Assembly: GCA_038230415.1 (NCBI GenBank)
Contig: JBBRNH010000028.1
Coordinates: 1 to 57,973, forward strand
Direction of reading: 5' to 3'
Origin: JBBRNH01 sp038230415
GTDB lineage: Bacteria; Bacteroidota; Bacteroidia; Cytophagales; Spirosomataceae
DNA length: 57,973 nt
The notes under the pieces: model-generated
What the model saw: only the letters and a program-made list of their open reading frames with translations
Database searches by the model: none
Told to the model about the DNA's origin: nothing
Shown: positions 1 to 6,955 of the stretch, piece by piece
How the letters are laid out: every line of letters starts with the position of its first letter
Numbering within the stretch: position 1 is the stretch's first letter
Made by a program: the position numbers and the translations under genes

Positions 1-223
1 CAAACTGGGCCACTGCCGAGGTTTTTAGTCCCTGCACGTCCACATCGTCGGCGGTTTCTTTGGCCTTGCTCACCACTAAGTCTTTCAACTCGTCGAGGTG
101 ATTGGCAATGCTGGTCAGGTGGCTGCTGGCCTCCGTTTTGAGGGAGTCAAGTTTGGTGGCGGCCACGGCTTTGGCGGCTTCTAACTTTTCGTTGGCTGAC
201 TGCGCCGGTATTTGCTTGTCCAT
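1..223 (-). CDS. Helical hypothetical protein, C-terminus cut by window edge
   Basis: An open frame runs from an ATG at 221-223 leftwards off the window, giving about 74 residues beginning MDKQIPAQSANEKLEAAKAV. The visible part is rich in Ala, Lys, Glu, Leu and Asp, with no Cys, no signal peptide and no membrane segment. It is probably one long amphipathic helix or coiled coil, as in small apolipoprotein-like or YtxH-like stress proteins, but no family is assigned. It is divergent from the Crp/Fnr gene, with about 53 bases between the two starts. The C-terminus lies outside the window, so total length is unknown. Confidence 0.65.
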   Translation of the reverse strand, partial: MDKQIPAQSANEKLEAAKAVAATKLDSLKTEASSHLTSIANHLDELKDLVVSKAKETADDVDVQGLKTSAVAQF

Positions 224-276
224 GTTGGTCTATGAATGATTAAATTCGGGCAAAACTACGTCAAATTCCGGCATCA

Positions 277-846
277 ATGCACCCGCTCATCACGTACCTG
301 CGCCAGTACATCGCCCTGCCCGACCACGCAGCCCAACTCGTTCTTGACCATACCCAACCGCTCCATCTGTTGGCGGGCGAATCCTTCGCCGAAGCCGGGC
401 AGGTGGCTCAGTGCATCGGTTTTTTGGCCGAGGGGGTCGTTCGGGTATTTTCTTACGATGATACCGGCGACGAGGTAACGATGTACTTCTTGGACGAAGG
501 CCACTTTGTGGTTGATTTAGACAGCTTTACGAATCAAAAACCAGCCCTATCGCATATCCAGGCCGTTACTGATTGCTCATTCGTGACTATCAACCGGGCC
601 GCCCTCAATGAGCTTTCCAACAAAATACCGGGTTGGGATGAGGCAATTCGCCGGATTACGGAAGAGGCTTTGCTCGAAAAAGTCCGGCTTCGCAGCCCGC
701 TTGTGGCAACAAATGCTACGATGCGCTACCGGAATTTTTTGCGTGATCTGCCCGCCATTGCCCGGCGTGTACCGTTGCAATACGTCGCGTCGTATCTCGG
801 CATTGCCCCGCAGAGCCTGAGCCGAATCAGGCGGCAGAAATTCTAA
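277..846 (+). CDS. Crp/Fnr family transcriptional regulator
   Basis: The 189-residue protein has an N-terminal cyclic-nucleotide-binding-type beta roll (about residues 25-115) and a short C-terminal helix-turn-helix (about 150-187: VPLQYVASYLGIAPQSLSRI). It is somewhat shorter than typical Crp proteins. No Cys cluster for a 4Fe-4S centre is seen, so it is not an oxygen-sensing Fnr. In this family such short Bacteroidota members usually act as local regulators of a neighbouring gene. The next gene on the same strand, 69 bases downstream, is an SDR reductase and is the likely target or operon partner. The effector is unknown. Confidence 0.85.
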   Translation: MHPLITYLRQYIALPDHAAQLVLDHTQPLHLLAGESFAEAGQVAQCIGFLAEGVVRVFSYDDTGDEVTMYFLDEGHFVVDLDSFTNQKPALSHIQAVTDCSFVTINRAALNELSNKIPGWDEAIRRITEEALLEKVRLRSPLVATNATMRYRNFLRDLPAIARRVPLQYVASYLGIAPQSLSRIRRQKF

Positions 847-915
847 GCGATTTTCACAAATGTTCAGCAATCGGGTGGACGGCTGGCGGTTGCTTTGCTA
901 AAAAAACTGCAACCA

Positions 916-1866
916 ATGAAACAAACCGTTCTCATCACGGGCGGCAACGCCAACCTCGGCTACGAATGTGCCAAAACCATTGCCGCGTCGTCGCCCGATT
1001 ATCACGTGGTGCTGGCCTGCCGAAATCCAAAAGCCGCCGATGCTGCTGCCAACCAATTGAAAATCAGTACTAATAATCCAACTGTCTCAAGCATTTCGCT
1101 GGATTTAGCCTCGTTAGATTCCGTAAAAAGCTGCGCCGAAACGCTCGTCGGCCAAGTTACAACCCGGACACTGCCACCCCTGACGGCCATCATCGCCAAT
1201 GCCGGGATTCAGTTTGGCGACCAACTCCGGGCCACGCCCGGTGGCGTTGAAGAAACCTTTGCCGTGAATCACCTCGGCCATTTCGCGCTGATTAACCAAC
1301 TTCTGCCGCACCTGCAACCCAACGGGCGCATCGTTATCGTCAGTAGTGGCACCCACCGCAACCATCCCCGCGAATTTTGGGCCGCTGCGATGGGCGTTCC
1401 GGCCCCGTTGTTCATCACCGCCGAGGCCGTTGCCACCGGAACCGCAACGGGCAGCCTAACGGGAATTATGCTGAACCGCCAACGATACGCCACCTCGAAA
1501 CTCTGCAATTTGTTGTTCACGTATGAACTTAACCGGCGATTGAACGAACGGGGTTTGCCCGTCACCGTTAATGCGTTTGACCCCGGCCTGATGCCCGGCA
1601 CCAACTTAGCCCGCGACAACAGCCCGGCTATTGTCTGGGCCTGGCATAACGTGCTGCCAATAATGACCGTGTTCTCCGGCGTAAACCGGGTCGAAACATC
1701 GGGGCAGAACCTGGCGCGGCTGGTGTTGGATACGTCACTGGCGGGCGTGTCGGGTCAGTATTTCGAGGGAGAGAAAGCCGTTGCCTCGTCTGTCGAGTCA
1801 CAGGATCGGGCCAAACAGCAGGATTTATGGCGGGTAAGCGTGGCCCTGACCGGCACCGGCATTTAG
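916..1866 (+). CDS. SDR family NAD(P)-dependent oxidoreductase
   Basis: This is a Rossmann-fold short-chain dehydrogenase of about 316 residues. The cofactor motif is TGGNANLG near the N-terminus, followed by the ANAG motif and the catalytic YATSK (YxxxK). The overall style resembles protochlorophyllide-reductase/retinol-dehydrogenase-like SDRs, which reduce carbonyls with NADPH; the substrate cannot be told. I chose the ATG at 916 because it gives a normal SDR N-terminus; an in-frame TTG at 895 would add seven unconserved residues. The gene follows the Crp/Fnr regulator. Its last four bases overlap the end of the convergent gene on the minus strand. Confidence 0.85.
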   Translation: MKQTVLITGGNANLGYECAKTIAASSPDYHVVLACRNPKAADAAANQLKISTNNPTVSSISLDLASLDSVKSCAETLVGQVTTRTLPPLTAIIANAGIQFGDQLRATPGGVEETFAVNHLGHFALINQLLPHLQPNGRIVIVSSGTHRNHPREFWAAAMGVPAPLFITAEAVATGTATGSLTGIMLNRQRYATSKLCNLLFTYELNRRLNERGLPVTVNAFDPGLMPGTNLARDNSPAIVWAWHNVLPIMTVFSGVNRVETSGQNLARLVLDTSLAGVSGQYFEGEKAVASSVESQDRAKQQDLWRVSVALTGTGI

Positions 1867-2429
1867 CCCAGTCGCCGGACGAGCAGACCGTTGACCAACT
1901 CAAACAGCAGCACGGGTTTTAGCGTCCGCCAGTTGTCAATCTGGAGCGTTCCGCCGAAGTTGATGTAATAATCGAGGTGGTATTTTTTCCATTCGCGCTC
2001 CACAAATTCGGGGAAATTAACGGCGGCAATCCAGCCATCTTCCACGTCGTCGAACCATTCTTCGTAGTAGCTGTCGTCGGAACCGTGAAAGTTCAGCACG
2101 TTCTCGCCGATGAGCAGAAAATGCTTGATGCCCTCCTGCGTAAGTGGGTCAATCACCTGCCGTTTCAGAAACATAATGTCGTTGTGGAGTGTGTCGTTCC
2201 ACTCGCCCATGAGTTCCAGAATCACGTACCGGCGGTCATAATCGGCAATCAGAATCTTACAGTAAAGCGTTTCAGAGCCGATTTCGTCCCAAAGCGGGTG
2301 AATGTAGTAGCCATAGATGGCATTTTCGTACTGATTCAGGTTGTACTCGCGCCCGTAAAACGGCGACCGGGCATCATCGGCGGAGGTGTAATATTTTTCC
2401 CAGTTGTAGAACGGCTCGATGTCCTGCAT
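1863..2429 (-). CDS. Hypothetical protein, acidic and aromatic-rich
   Basis: The product has 188 residues, starting MQDIEPFYNWEKYY. I preferred this Met over one three codons upstream. The protein is strongly enriched in Tyr, Trp, Asp and Glu, with no signal peptide or membrane helix, so it is probably cytoplasmic. I do not recognise a named domain; the look is that of a conserved Bacteroidota protein of unknown function. It starts 30 bases after the stop of the PhyH-type dioxygenase on the same strand, so the two are probably co-transcribed. Its 3' end overlaps the SDR gene tail to tail. Confidence 0.7.
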   Translation of the reverse strand: MQDIEPFYNWEKYYTSADDARSPFYGREYNLNQYENAIYGYYIHPLWDEIGSETLYCKILIADYDRRYVILELMGEWNDTLHNDIMFLKRQVIDPLTQEGIKHFLLIGENVLNFHGSDDSYYEEWFDDVEDGWIAAVNFPEFVEREWKKYHLDYYINFGGTLQIDNWRTLKPVLLFELVNGLLVRRLG

Positions 2430-2459
2430 AACGCACAATAAAGGGGGTAGTTGCGGCCC

Positions 2460-3281
2460 TTAACTATGAACAAATTTACCAAATCGGTGGTAAAACGGCG
2501 TTTTGGTCTGCTCATTTTTTGGCGCGAAGGCTCCCATAATAATTGGAAAATACAGCACCCGCCGGCGCGACGCTTCGCCGGTAAACGGGCTGGCCTCCAC
2601 CCGGTGCCACAAACTGCCGTGATGCACCGTCAGATCGCCCGATGCAATATCGAAACCGGCCTCGCGGGGGTCGGGGTTGTGGTCAATAAATTGTTTTTTG
2701 CCCAGCACCGTCTGCAAAATATTGGCTTTGTGGGTGCCGGGCAGCACCCGCAGCCCGCCGTTGCGTTGCAGGCAACCGTCGAGGTGAAGACCGATGTTGA
2801 GCATGGGCATGATTTTCTGACCAAGAAACAGGTCGCGGGGGCTGTCGGTGTGCCAGCCCATCTGCGAAAATTTACTGTTCGGCTGCCGGATGTAGTGATT
2901 CAGCACGAGGCCGTCTTTTTCGTCGTGGGCAATGCGGCCTTCGTTGGGCGCGAGCAGCCCCGTGAGCGATTCGATGGGTTGGCTCCGCATGAGATCACTG
3001 AGCAGTTCGCTGTGGTGATTCAGAAAACACATCCGCTGAATGAGCGGTGAGCCGTCGGCTTCCTGCCCAAATTTGAGCGGGGTTCCGTTGATTTTGGTGA
3101 TGCCTTTCTCCAGCCATCCCTGCTCGATCCGCCGGAGTTCGGTCAGGATGTCGCTGACCTGCGTGGGTGTTAAAAATTGCTTAAAATGCAGAAACCCGAA
3201 CGTATTGAAGTGTTGCGTTTGCGCCGGGGTAAGGGTTTCGGCTAACGAAAACGACGTGGGCTGATACGGTAATACGTTCAT
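2460..3281 (-). CDS. Phytanoyl-CoA dioxygenase (PhyH) family protein
   Basis: This 273-residue protein belongs to the Fe(II)/2-oxoglutarate-dependent oxygenases of the PhyH type, which hydroxylate lipid-like or small substrates using O2 and 2-oxoglutarate. The metal triad is visible as GWHTDSP (His144, Asp146) and the distal His in VHHGSLWHRV (about residue 221). The SRRRVLYFP stretch near 238-246 carries the likely 2-oxoglutarate-binding Arg. There is no signal peptide. The gene is divergent from the desaturase gene with a shared promoter region, and it is followed by the 188-residue hypothetical. The context suggests lipid modification, but the substrate is inference only. Confidence 0.85.
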   Translation of the reverse strand: MNVLPYQPTSFSLAETLTPAQTQHFNTFGFLHFKQFLTPTQVSDILTELRRIEQGWLEKGITKINGTPLKFGQEADGSPLIQRMCFLNHHSELLSDLMRSQPIESLTGLLAPNEGRIAHDEKDGLVLNHYIRQPNSKFSQMGWHTDSPRDLFLGQKIMPMLNIGLHLDGCLQRNGGLRVLPGTHKANILQTVLGKKQFIDHNPDPREAGFDIASGDLTVHHGSLWHRVEASPFTGEASRRRVLYFPIIMGAFAPKNEQTKTPFYHRFGKFVHS

Positions 3282-3340
3282 AATGAATTTACTATGCTGG
3301 TTACGCCAAGATTTAGGGCTGTAAAATACAACCTATAAAT

Positions 3341-3376
3341 CAAAAATAAACGACTGCATCAATCGGGATAGTTTTG
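3341..3376. promoter_or_regulatory. Divergent -7 boxes between PhyH and desaturase genes
   Basis: Two matches to the Bacteroidota -7 consensus TAnnTTTG face away from each other. TATTTTTG reads on the minus strand at 3341-3348, pointing to the PhyH gene with about 50 bases of leader. TAGTTTTG reads on the plus strand at 3369-3376, pointing to the desaturase. No clear -33 TTTG was found for either. The plus-strand box lies only one base from the ATG at 3378, which argues that translation starts at the later ATG at 3411. Confidence 0.45.
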
Positions 3377-3410
3377 TATGTTTACGAGTCAATATCACCC
3401 CGTACTGTCT

Positions 3411-4415
3411 ATGACCGCTCATTCTGGTTTTGTTCACTCGTCGGCCCCGGAGCCGCACCGCATCCGCACCCGTCAAATTCTAAAGGCGCACCCTGGCATC
3501 AAGCACCTCATCGGCCAAAAAACCCCGGCTACGTTTGCCGTTATTGTGGGTTGCGTGGCCCTGATGGTGAGCATGGCCTGGCTCGTTCGGGATAGTGACT
3601 GGTGGGTGATTGTTGCGGCTGCCTGGTTTATCGGCGCGTTTCCGGCCCACACGCTTTTTGTCTGTATTCACGAAGCGGCCCATAACCTGATCTTCCGCAA
3701 ACCGGCGGCCAACACCTGGGCCGGTATTTTTGCCAACCTGCCAACGGTGGTGCCAACGGCCATCTCGTTCAAGAACTTCCACCTCAAACACCACTCGTTT
3801 CAGGGCGTTCACGAACTCGATACCGACCTGCCCGACTGGTACGAGGCTAAACTCATCAACAATTACGCACTCGGCAAGGCCATCTGGCTGCTATTGTTCC
3901 CGGTTTTTCAGGGAATCCGCACCCTCCGCGCCCGCGAATTGGCCGTGCTGGATAAATGGACGCTGTTTAACGTGGTGCTGCAGTTGGCCTTCGATGTGCT
4001 GATTGTGGTGTTTTTCGGCTGGAAAGCCCTGGCGTTTCTCGCACTTTGCCTGTTTTTCTCGGTCGGGCTGCATCCGCTCGGTGCGCGCTGGATTCAGGAA
4101 CATTACCTCACCCTTGACCCAAATCAGGAAACGTACAGCTACTACGGCCCGCTCAACACGCCGAACCTGAACGTCGGGTTTCATAACGAACACCACGATT
4201 TTCCGTCTGTTCCCTGGAACCGGCTGCCGCAACTCCGCACCACCGCGCCGGAGTTTTATGATACGCTCAAATTTCACACGTCTTACGTGAGCCTGTTTTT
4301 CCGGTTTCTGTTCGATCAGGAGATTTCGCTGTATTCGCGCATCGTCCGCCGGGAGCGCGGGCAGGTATCCTTAGCCGACCAATCGAAGCCGGATTTAGAC
4401 CTTGTTCAAGCGTAA
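3411..4415 (+). CDS. Sphingolipid delta-4 desaturase (DEGS1-like) family membrane desaturase
   Basis: The product is an integral membrane di-iron desaturase of about 334 residues. All three His boxes are present: HEAAH (about 87-91), HLKHH (about 124-128) and HNEHH (about 258-262). The last lies in NVGFHNEHHDFPSVP, and EHY followed by ETYSYYGPLN precedes it; these strings are characteristic of eukaryotic dihydroceramide delta-4 desaturases rather than of bacterial acyl-lipid desaturases. Four to six hydrophobic segments are visible (for instance about 42-60 and 66-86). Bacteroidota make sphingolipids, so a long-chain-base desaturation is plausible. I chose ATG 3411 because a -7 box abuts the alternative ATG at 3378. 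The gene is divergent from the PhyH dioxygenase. Confidence 0.85.
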   Translation: MTAHSGFVHSSAPEPHRIRTRQILKAHPGIKHLIGQKTPATFAVIVGCVALMVSMAWLVRDSDWWVIVAAAWFIGAFPAHTLFVCIHEAAHNLIFRKPAANTWAGIFANLPTVVPTAISFKNFHLKHHSFQGVHELDTDLPDWYEAKLINNYALGKAIWLLLFPVFQGIRTLRARELAVLDKWTLFNVVLQLAFDVLIVVFFGWKALAFLALCLFFSVGLHPLGARWIQEHYLTLDPNQETYSYYGPLNTPNLNVGFHNEHHDFPSVPWNRLPQLRTTAPEFYDTLKFHTSYVSLFFRFLFDQEISLYSRIVRRERGQVSLADQSKPDLDLVQA

Positions 4416-4438
4416 AATCTGGCACCTTTTACCACAAG

Positions 4439-4480
4439 CCGGGCCGATAGCGAAGGATTTATTCCCTGCTGTCGGCCCGG
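4439..4480. terminator. Hairpin downstream of desaturase gene
   Basis: A 12-base stem (4439-4450 with 4469-4480, one G-T pair) has an 18-base loop and is followed by TTTGCGTTTTTC. It lies between two convergent genes and is a plausible terminator for the desaturase transcript. Confidence 0.55.
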
Positions 4481-4490
4481 TTTGCGTTTT

Positions 4491-4520
4491 TCTCTGGTCT
4501 GTGCCTTCACAAACCAGAGA
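4491..4520. repeat. Palindromic repeat, GGTCTGTG family
   Basis: TCTCTGGT at 4491-4498 pairs with ACCAGAGA at 4513-4520. The centre, GGTCTGTGCCTTCACAAACC, matches the much longer palindrome at 24304-24357. It sits between convergent genes and may terminate the GH3 transcript. Confidence 0.55.
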
Positions 4521-4541
4521 AAGTCCTCCTCGATACATCCC

Positions 4542-6902
4542 TCAACGCGATGCTCTGCCAACGGTGGTGGCTTTGGTAGGGAGTAGTTTGGTGCGGCTGT
4601 CGCGGATGCGGCCTTTCCAGTTCAGGCCGAAGCCAAGATCATAGCTGTTTCCTGCCGCGTCGGTGTGGCAGGCCATGTCTTGCGGCACGTCTTCGGCTTG
4701 TTTTTCAACGGTTTCCATATTGGCGGGCATTTGCATCGGCAACAGGCCCGATGGTTCGGCTTTGCCCGTCAGCAGGTCAAAAATGGCCTGATCTTGTGCG
4801 CCAAAATTTATCAGGATGGCGTTGGCCTGATTGTCAAATTCACTGAAAATCATTGGGTTCGATACGTTTACCGACACAATCACGGGCTTGCCCGCCATTT
4901 TAGCAGCCGTTTCGGTAATCATCGTCAGGTCAGCATAATTGCTGGCTTTCACGGTTTTGCCCCGGTAGCTACGGTTGGTAAACGATTCGAGCGGGTCGCC
5001 ACCGGCTAAGCTGGTTTCGCGGCCAGCGGTAGCCGTGTAGCTGCCATATTGCAAACTGATGGGCAGGTAGCCGTTGCCGCCCACCTTGACCTGAGCCGTG
5101 TCGTACCCATTGCCCGAATTGGGATTCGCCACAAATACCAGCGCAACATCGGCTTCGGCGGGGTTATCAGTCAGCGTAAAGTATTTTTTCAACACATCTA
5201 TATTCACCGGATACGCCAATTTTTCGGGAACCCCGGCCCCGGTAAAGTCGCGCGTGGCGGGCGTAAACCGTTTTGGCACGTACACTTTTTTGCCCATTGC
5301 CAACGGCAATACGGCGTTCTGGTTTTTGAGCAATACCATTGATTTGAGCTGGGCTGCATAGCCAGCCGCCATAAACTCGGGTTTGCCAACGGTTTGCTTC
5401 GTTTTGTCAATGTTCAGGTATGGGTTCTCAAACAGACCAACCCGGAACGTATTCTTCAGCAGCCGCACCGCCGACTGCTCAAACCGGGCGCGCATCTTCG
5501 CTTCGGTATGCTCGGCTACGCCCAACTTATAGGCCGCCACCACCGGAGCCAGTTCATTATTACCGCCAAACTGGTCGGCACCGGCCATCAGAACTTTGTA
5601 ATGCCGTTCGGCCACCGACAGTTTTTCGACACCCCACGATTTCCCGCTTGACATTTGATCCAGACTGGTTTCATCAGCCGTGACGCGCCAATCGGTGCAG
5701 ACTACGCCATCGAATCCGTACTTTGTCCGCAGCAGATCGGTGATCAGGTAATGATTGTAGCTGTTGCCCACGTTTTCGTGATTTTTCGGGTCCTGATTCA
5801 TCGAAATCGTGTAGTAGGGCATCACTGCCGAAGCCATTTTGGTTTTGCCGGGCAGTTTAAAGGCACCCTCGATAAACGGAATCAGGTGGGCCGCAAAATT
5901 ATTGCCGGGATACACCGCGTATTTGCCCATAGCGAAGTGAGCATCGCGCCCGCCCTCGCCCGAACCGCCCCCCGGCCAGTGTTTCACCATCGCATTAACG
6001 CTGGTGTAGCCCCAGCCGTTGGCAATTTCGTCGGTGCCGGTTGAGGTCTGAAACCCATCAATATAGGCTTGTCCCAGAGCCGCCGACAGACGCGGGTTTT
6101 CGCCAAAAGTGCCATTAAACCGATTCCAGCGGGGGTCGGTCGCCAGATCAACCTGGGGTGAGAGGGCCGTTGCAATGCCTAAGGCCCGGTATTCCTGGGC
6201 GGCAATGCGGCCAAACTGACGTACCAAGGCGGGGTCAAAGGTGGCAGCTAACCCCAGCGAACTCGGCCACATAGAAATACGACCCCCGGCACCGGCATTA
6301 AACTCGGCATTGCTCTGGGTGCCGTGGCGCGGGTCAGAACTGGTGTTGACCGGAATCCCCAACCCAAGCCCTTCTACATACGCCTGGGCCGTGTTGTTCC
6401 ACCGGGCGGCTATTTCGGGACTGTCAATGGCGGTGATCAGCACGTGACGCAGGTTATCGCGGCTCAAGAATTCGCGTTGCTGATCGGTCAGATCGGCGGC
6501 TGTCAGGCCACTTTCGGCCAGGCTTTTCTGGTTATATGTGCCGCCCATATAGCCCGCGTTCTGGGCCGGAATCCGTTGGTGGCGGCTGTATAGCATCAGG
6601 CCCGCAATCTGCTCAACGGAGAGTTTAGCGGCCAAATCCGTAGCCCGAACATCAGCCGACAACCGCCAGTCTTCGTACTTGTCGAGGGTGCCGTTTTTGT
6701 TGAGGTCTTTAAACGCAAAGCCATCAACGGTGAGCAGTTTCACGCCCGATGTGGTGGCGTAGCCAAGCGTTTGCCCACCCTGATTGGTGACGGTAGCAAT
6801 GGTTTCGGTGCGGGTTTCGGCCCATTTCTGTTGCCCGAATGCAACGGTGGTCAGGGCCAGGCTCGTTAATAGGGCCAGCGAAATTTGGCGGTTTTTTTGC
6901 AT
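4542..6902 (-). CDS. Glycoside hydrolase family 3 protein, secreted
   Basis: The product has 786 residues. A signal peptide (about 1-23, ending AFGQ) is followed by an exact EF-hand-like calcium loop (residues 66-77, DLNKNGTLDKYE), then the GH3 TIM barrel with KHWPGGG (about 307-313) and RDAH. The expected catalytic nucleophile is Asp404 in VCTDW. The GH3 C-terminal alpha/beta sandwich follows (SMVLLKNQNAVLPL onwards). No fibronectin-III domain and no type IX sorting domain are seen at the end. GH3 enzymes are exo-acting beta-glucosidases or xylosidases; the exact sugar is unknown. It starts 53 bases after the receptor gene stop on the same strand, so the two probably form one operon for glycan use. 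Confidence 0.88.
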   Translation of the reverse strand: MQKNRQISLALLTSLALTTVAFGQQKWAETRTETIATVTNQGGQTLGYATTSGVKLLTVDGFAFKDLNKNGTLDKYEDWRLSADVRATDLAAKLSVEQIAGLMLYSRHQRIPAQNAGYMGGTYNQKSLAESGLTAADLTDQQREFLSRDNLRHVLITAIDSPEIAARWNNTAQAYVEGLGLGIPVNTSSDPRHGTQSNAEFNAGAGGRISMWPSSLGLAATFDPALVRQFGRIAAQEYRALGIATALSPQVDLATDPRWNRFNGTFGENPRLSAALGQAYIDGFQTSTGTDEIANGWGYTSVNAMVKHWPGGGSGEGGRDAHFAMGKYAVYPGNNFAAHLIPFIEGAFKLPGKTKMASAVMPYYTISMNQDPKNHENVGNSYNHYLITDLLRTKYGFDGVVCTDWRVTADETSLDQMSSGKSWGVEKLSVAERHYKVLMAGADQFGGNNELAPVVAAYKLGVAEHTEAKMRARFEQSAVRLLKNTFRVGLFENPYLNIDKTKQTVGKPEFMAAGYAAQLKSMVLLKNQNAVLPLAMGKKVYVPKRFTPATRDFTGAGVPEKLAYPVNIDVLKKYFTLTDNPAEADVALVFVANPNSGNGYDTAQVKVGGNGYLPISLQYGSYTATAGRETSLAGGDPLESFTNRSYRGKTVKASNYADLTMITETAAKMAGKPVIVSVNVSNPMIFSEFDNQANAILINFGAQDQAIFDLLTGKAEPSGLLPMQMPANMETVEKQAEDVPQDMACHTDAAGNSYDLGFGLNWKGRIRDSRTKLLPTKATTVGRASR

Positions 6903-6955
6903 TAGAATTAAAAAATAAGTTAAGAAATTAAGTATATTAACGGTAGTAGTCCATA

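Noticed and set aside
2451..3050. 199-residue plus-strand frame opposite the PhyH gene
   Set aside because: Antisense shadow of a clear gene; composition is Val/Gln/His/Arg-rich without a recognisable motif.
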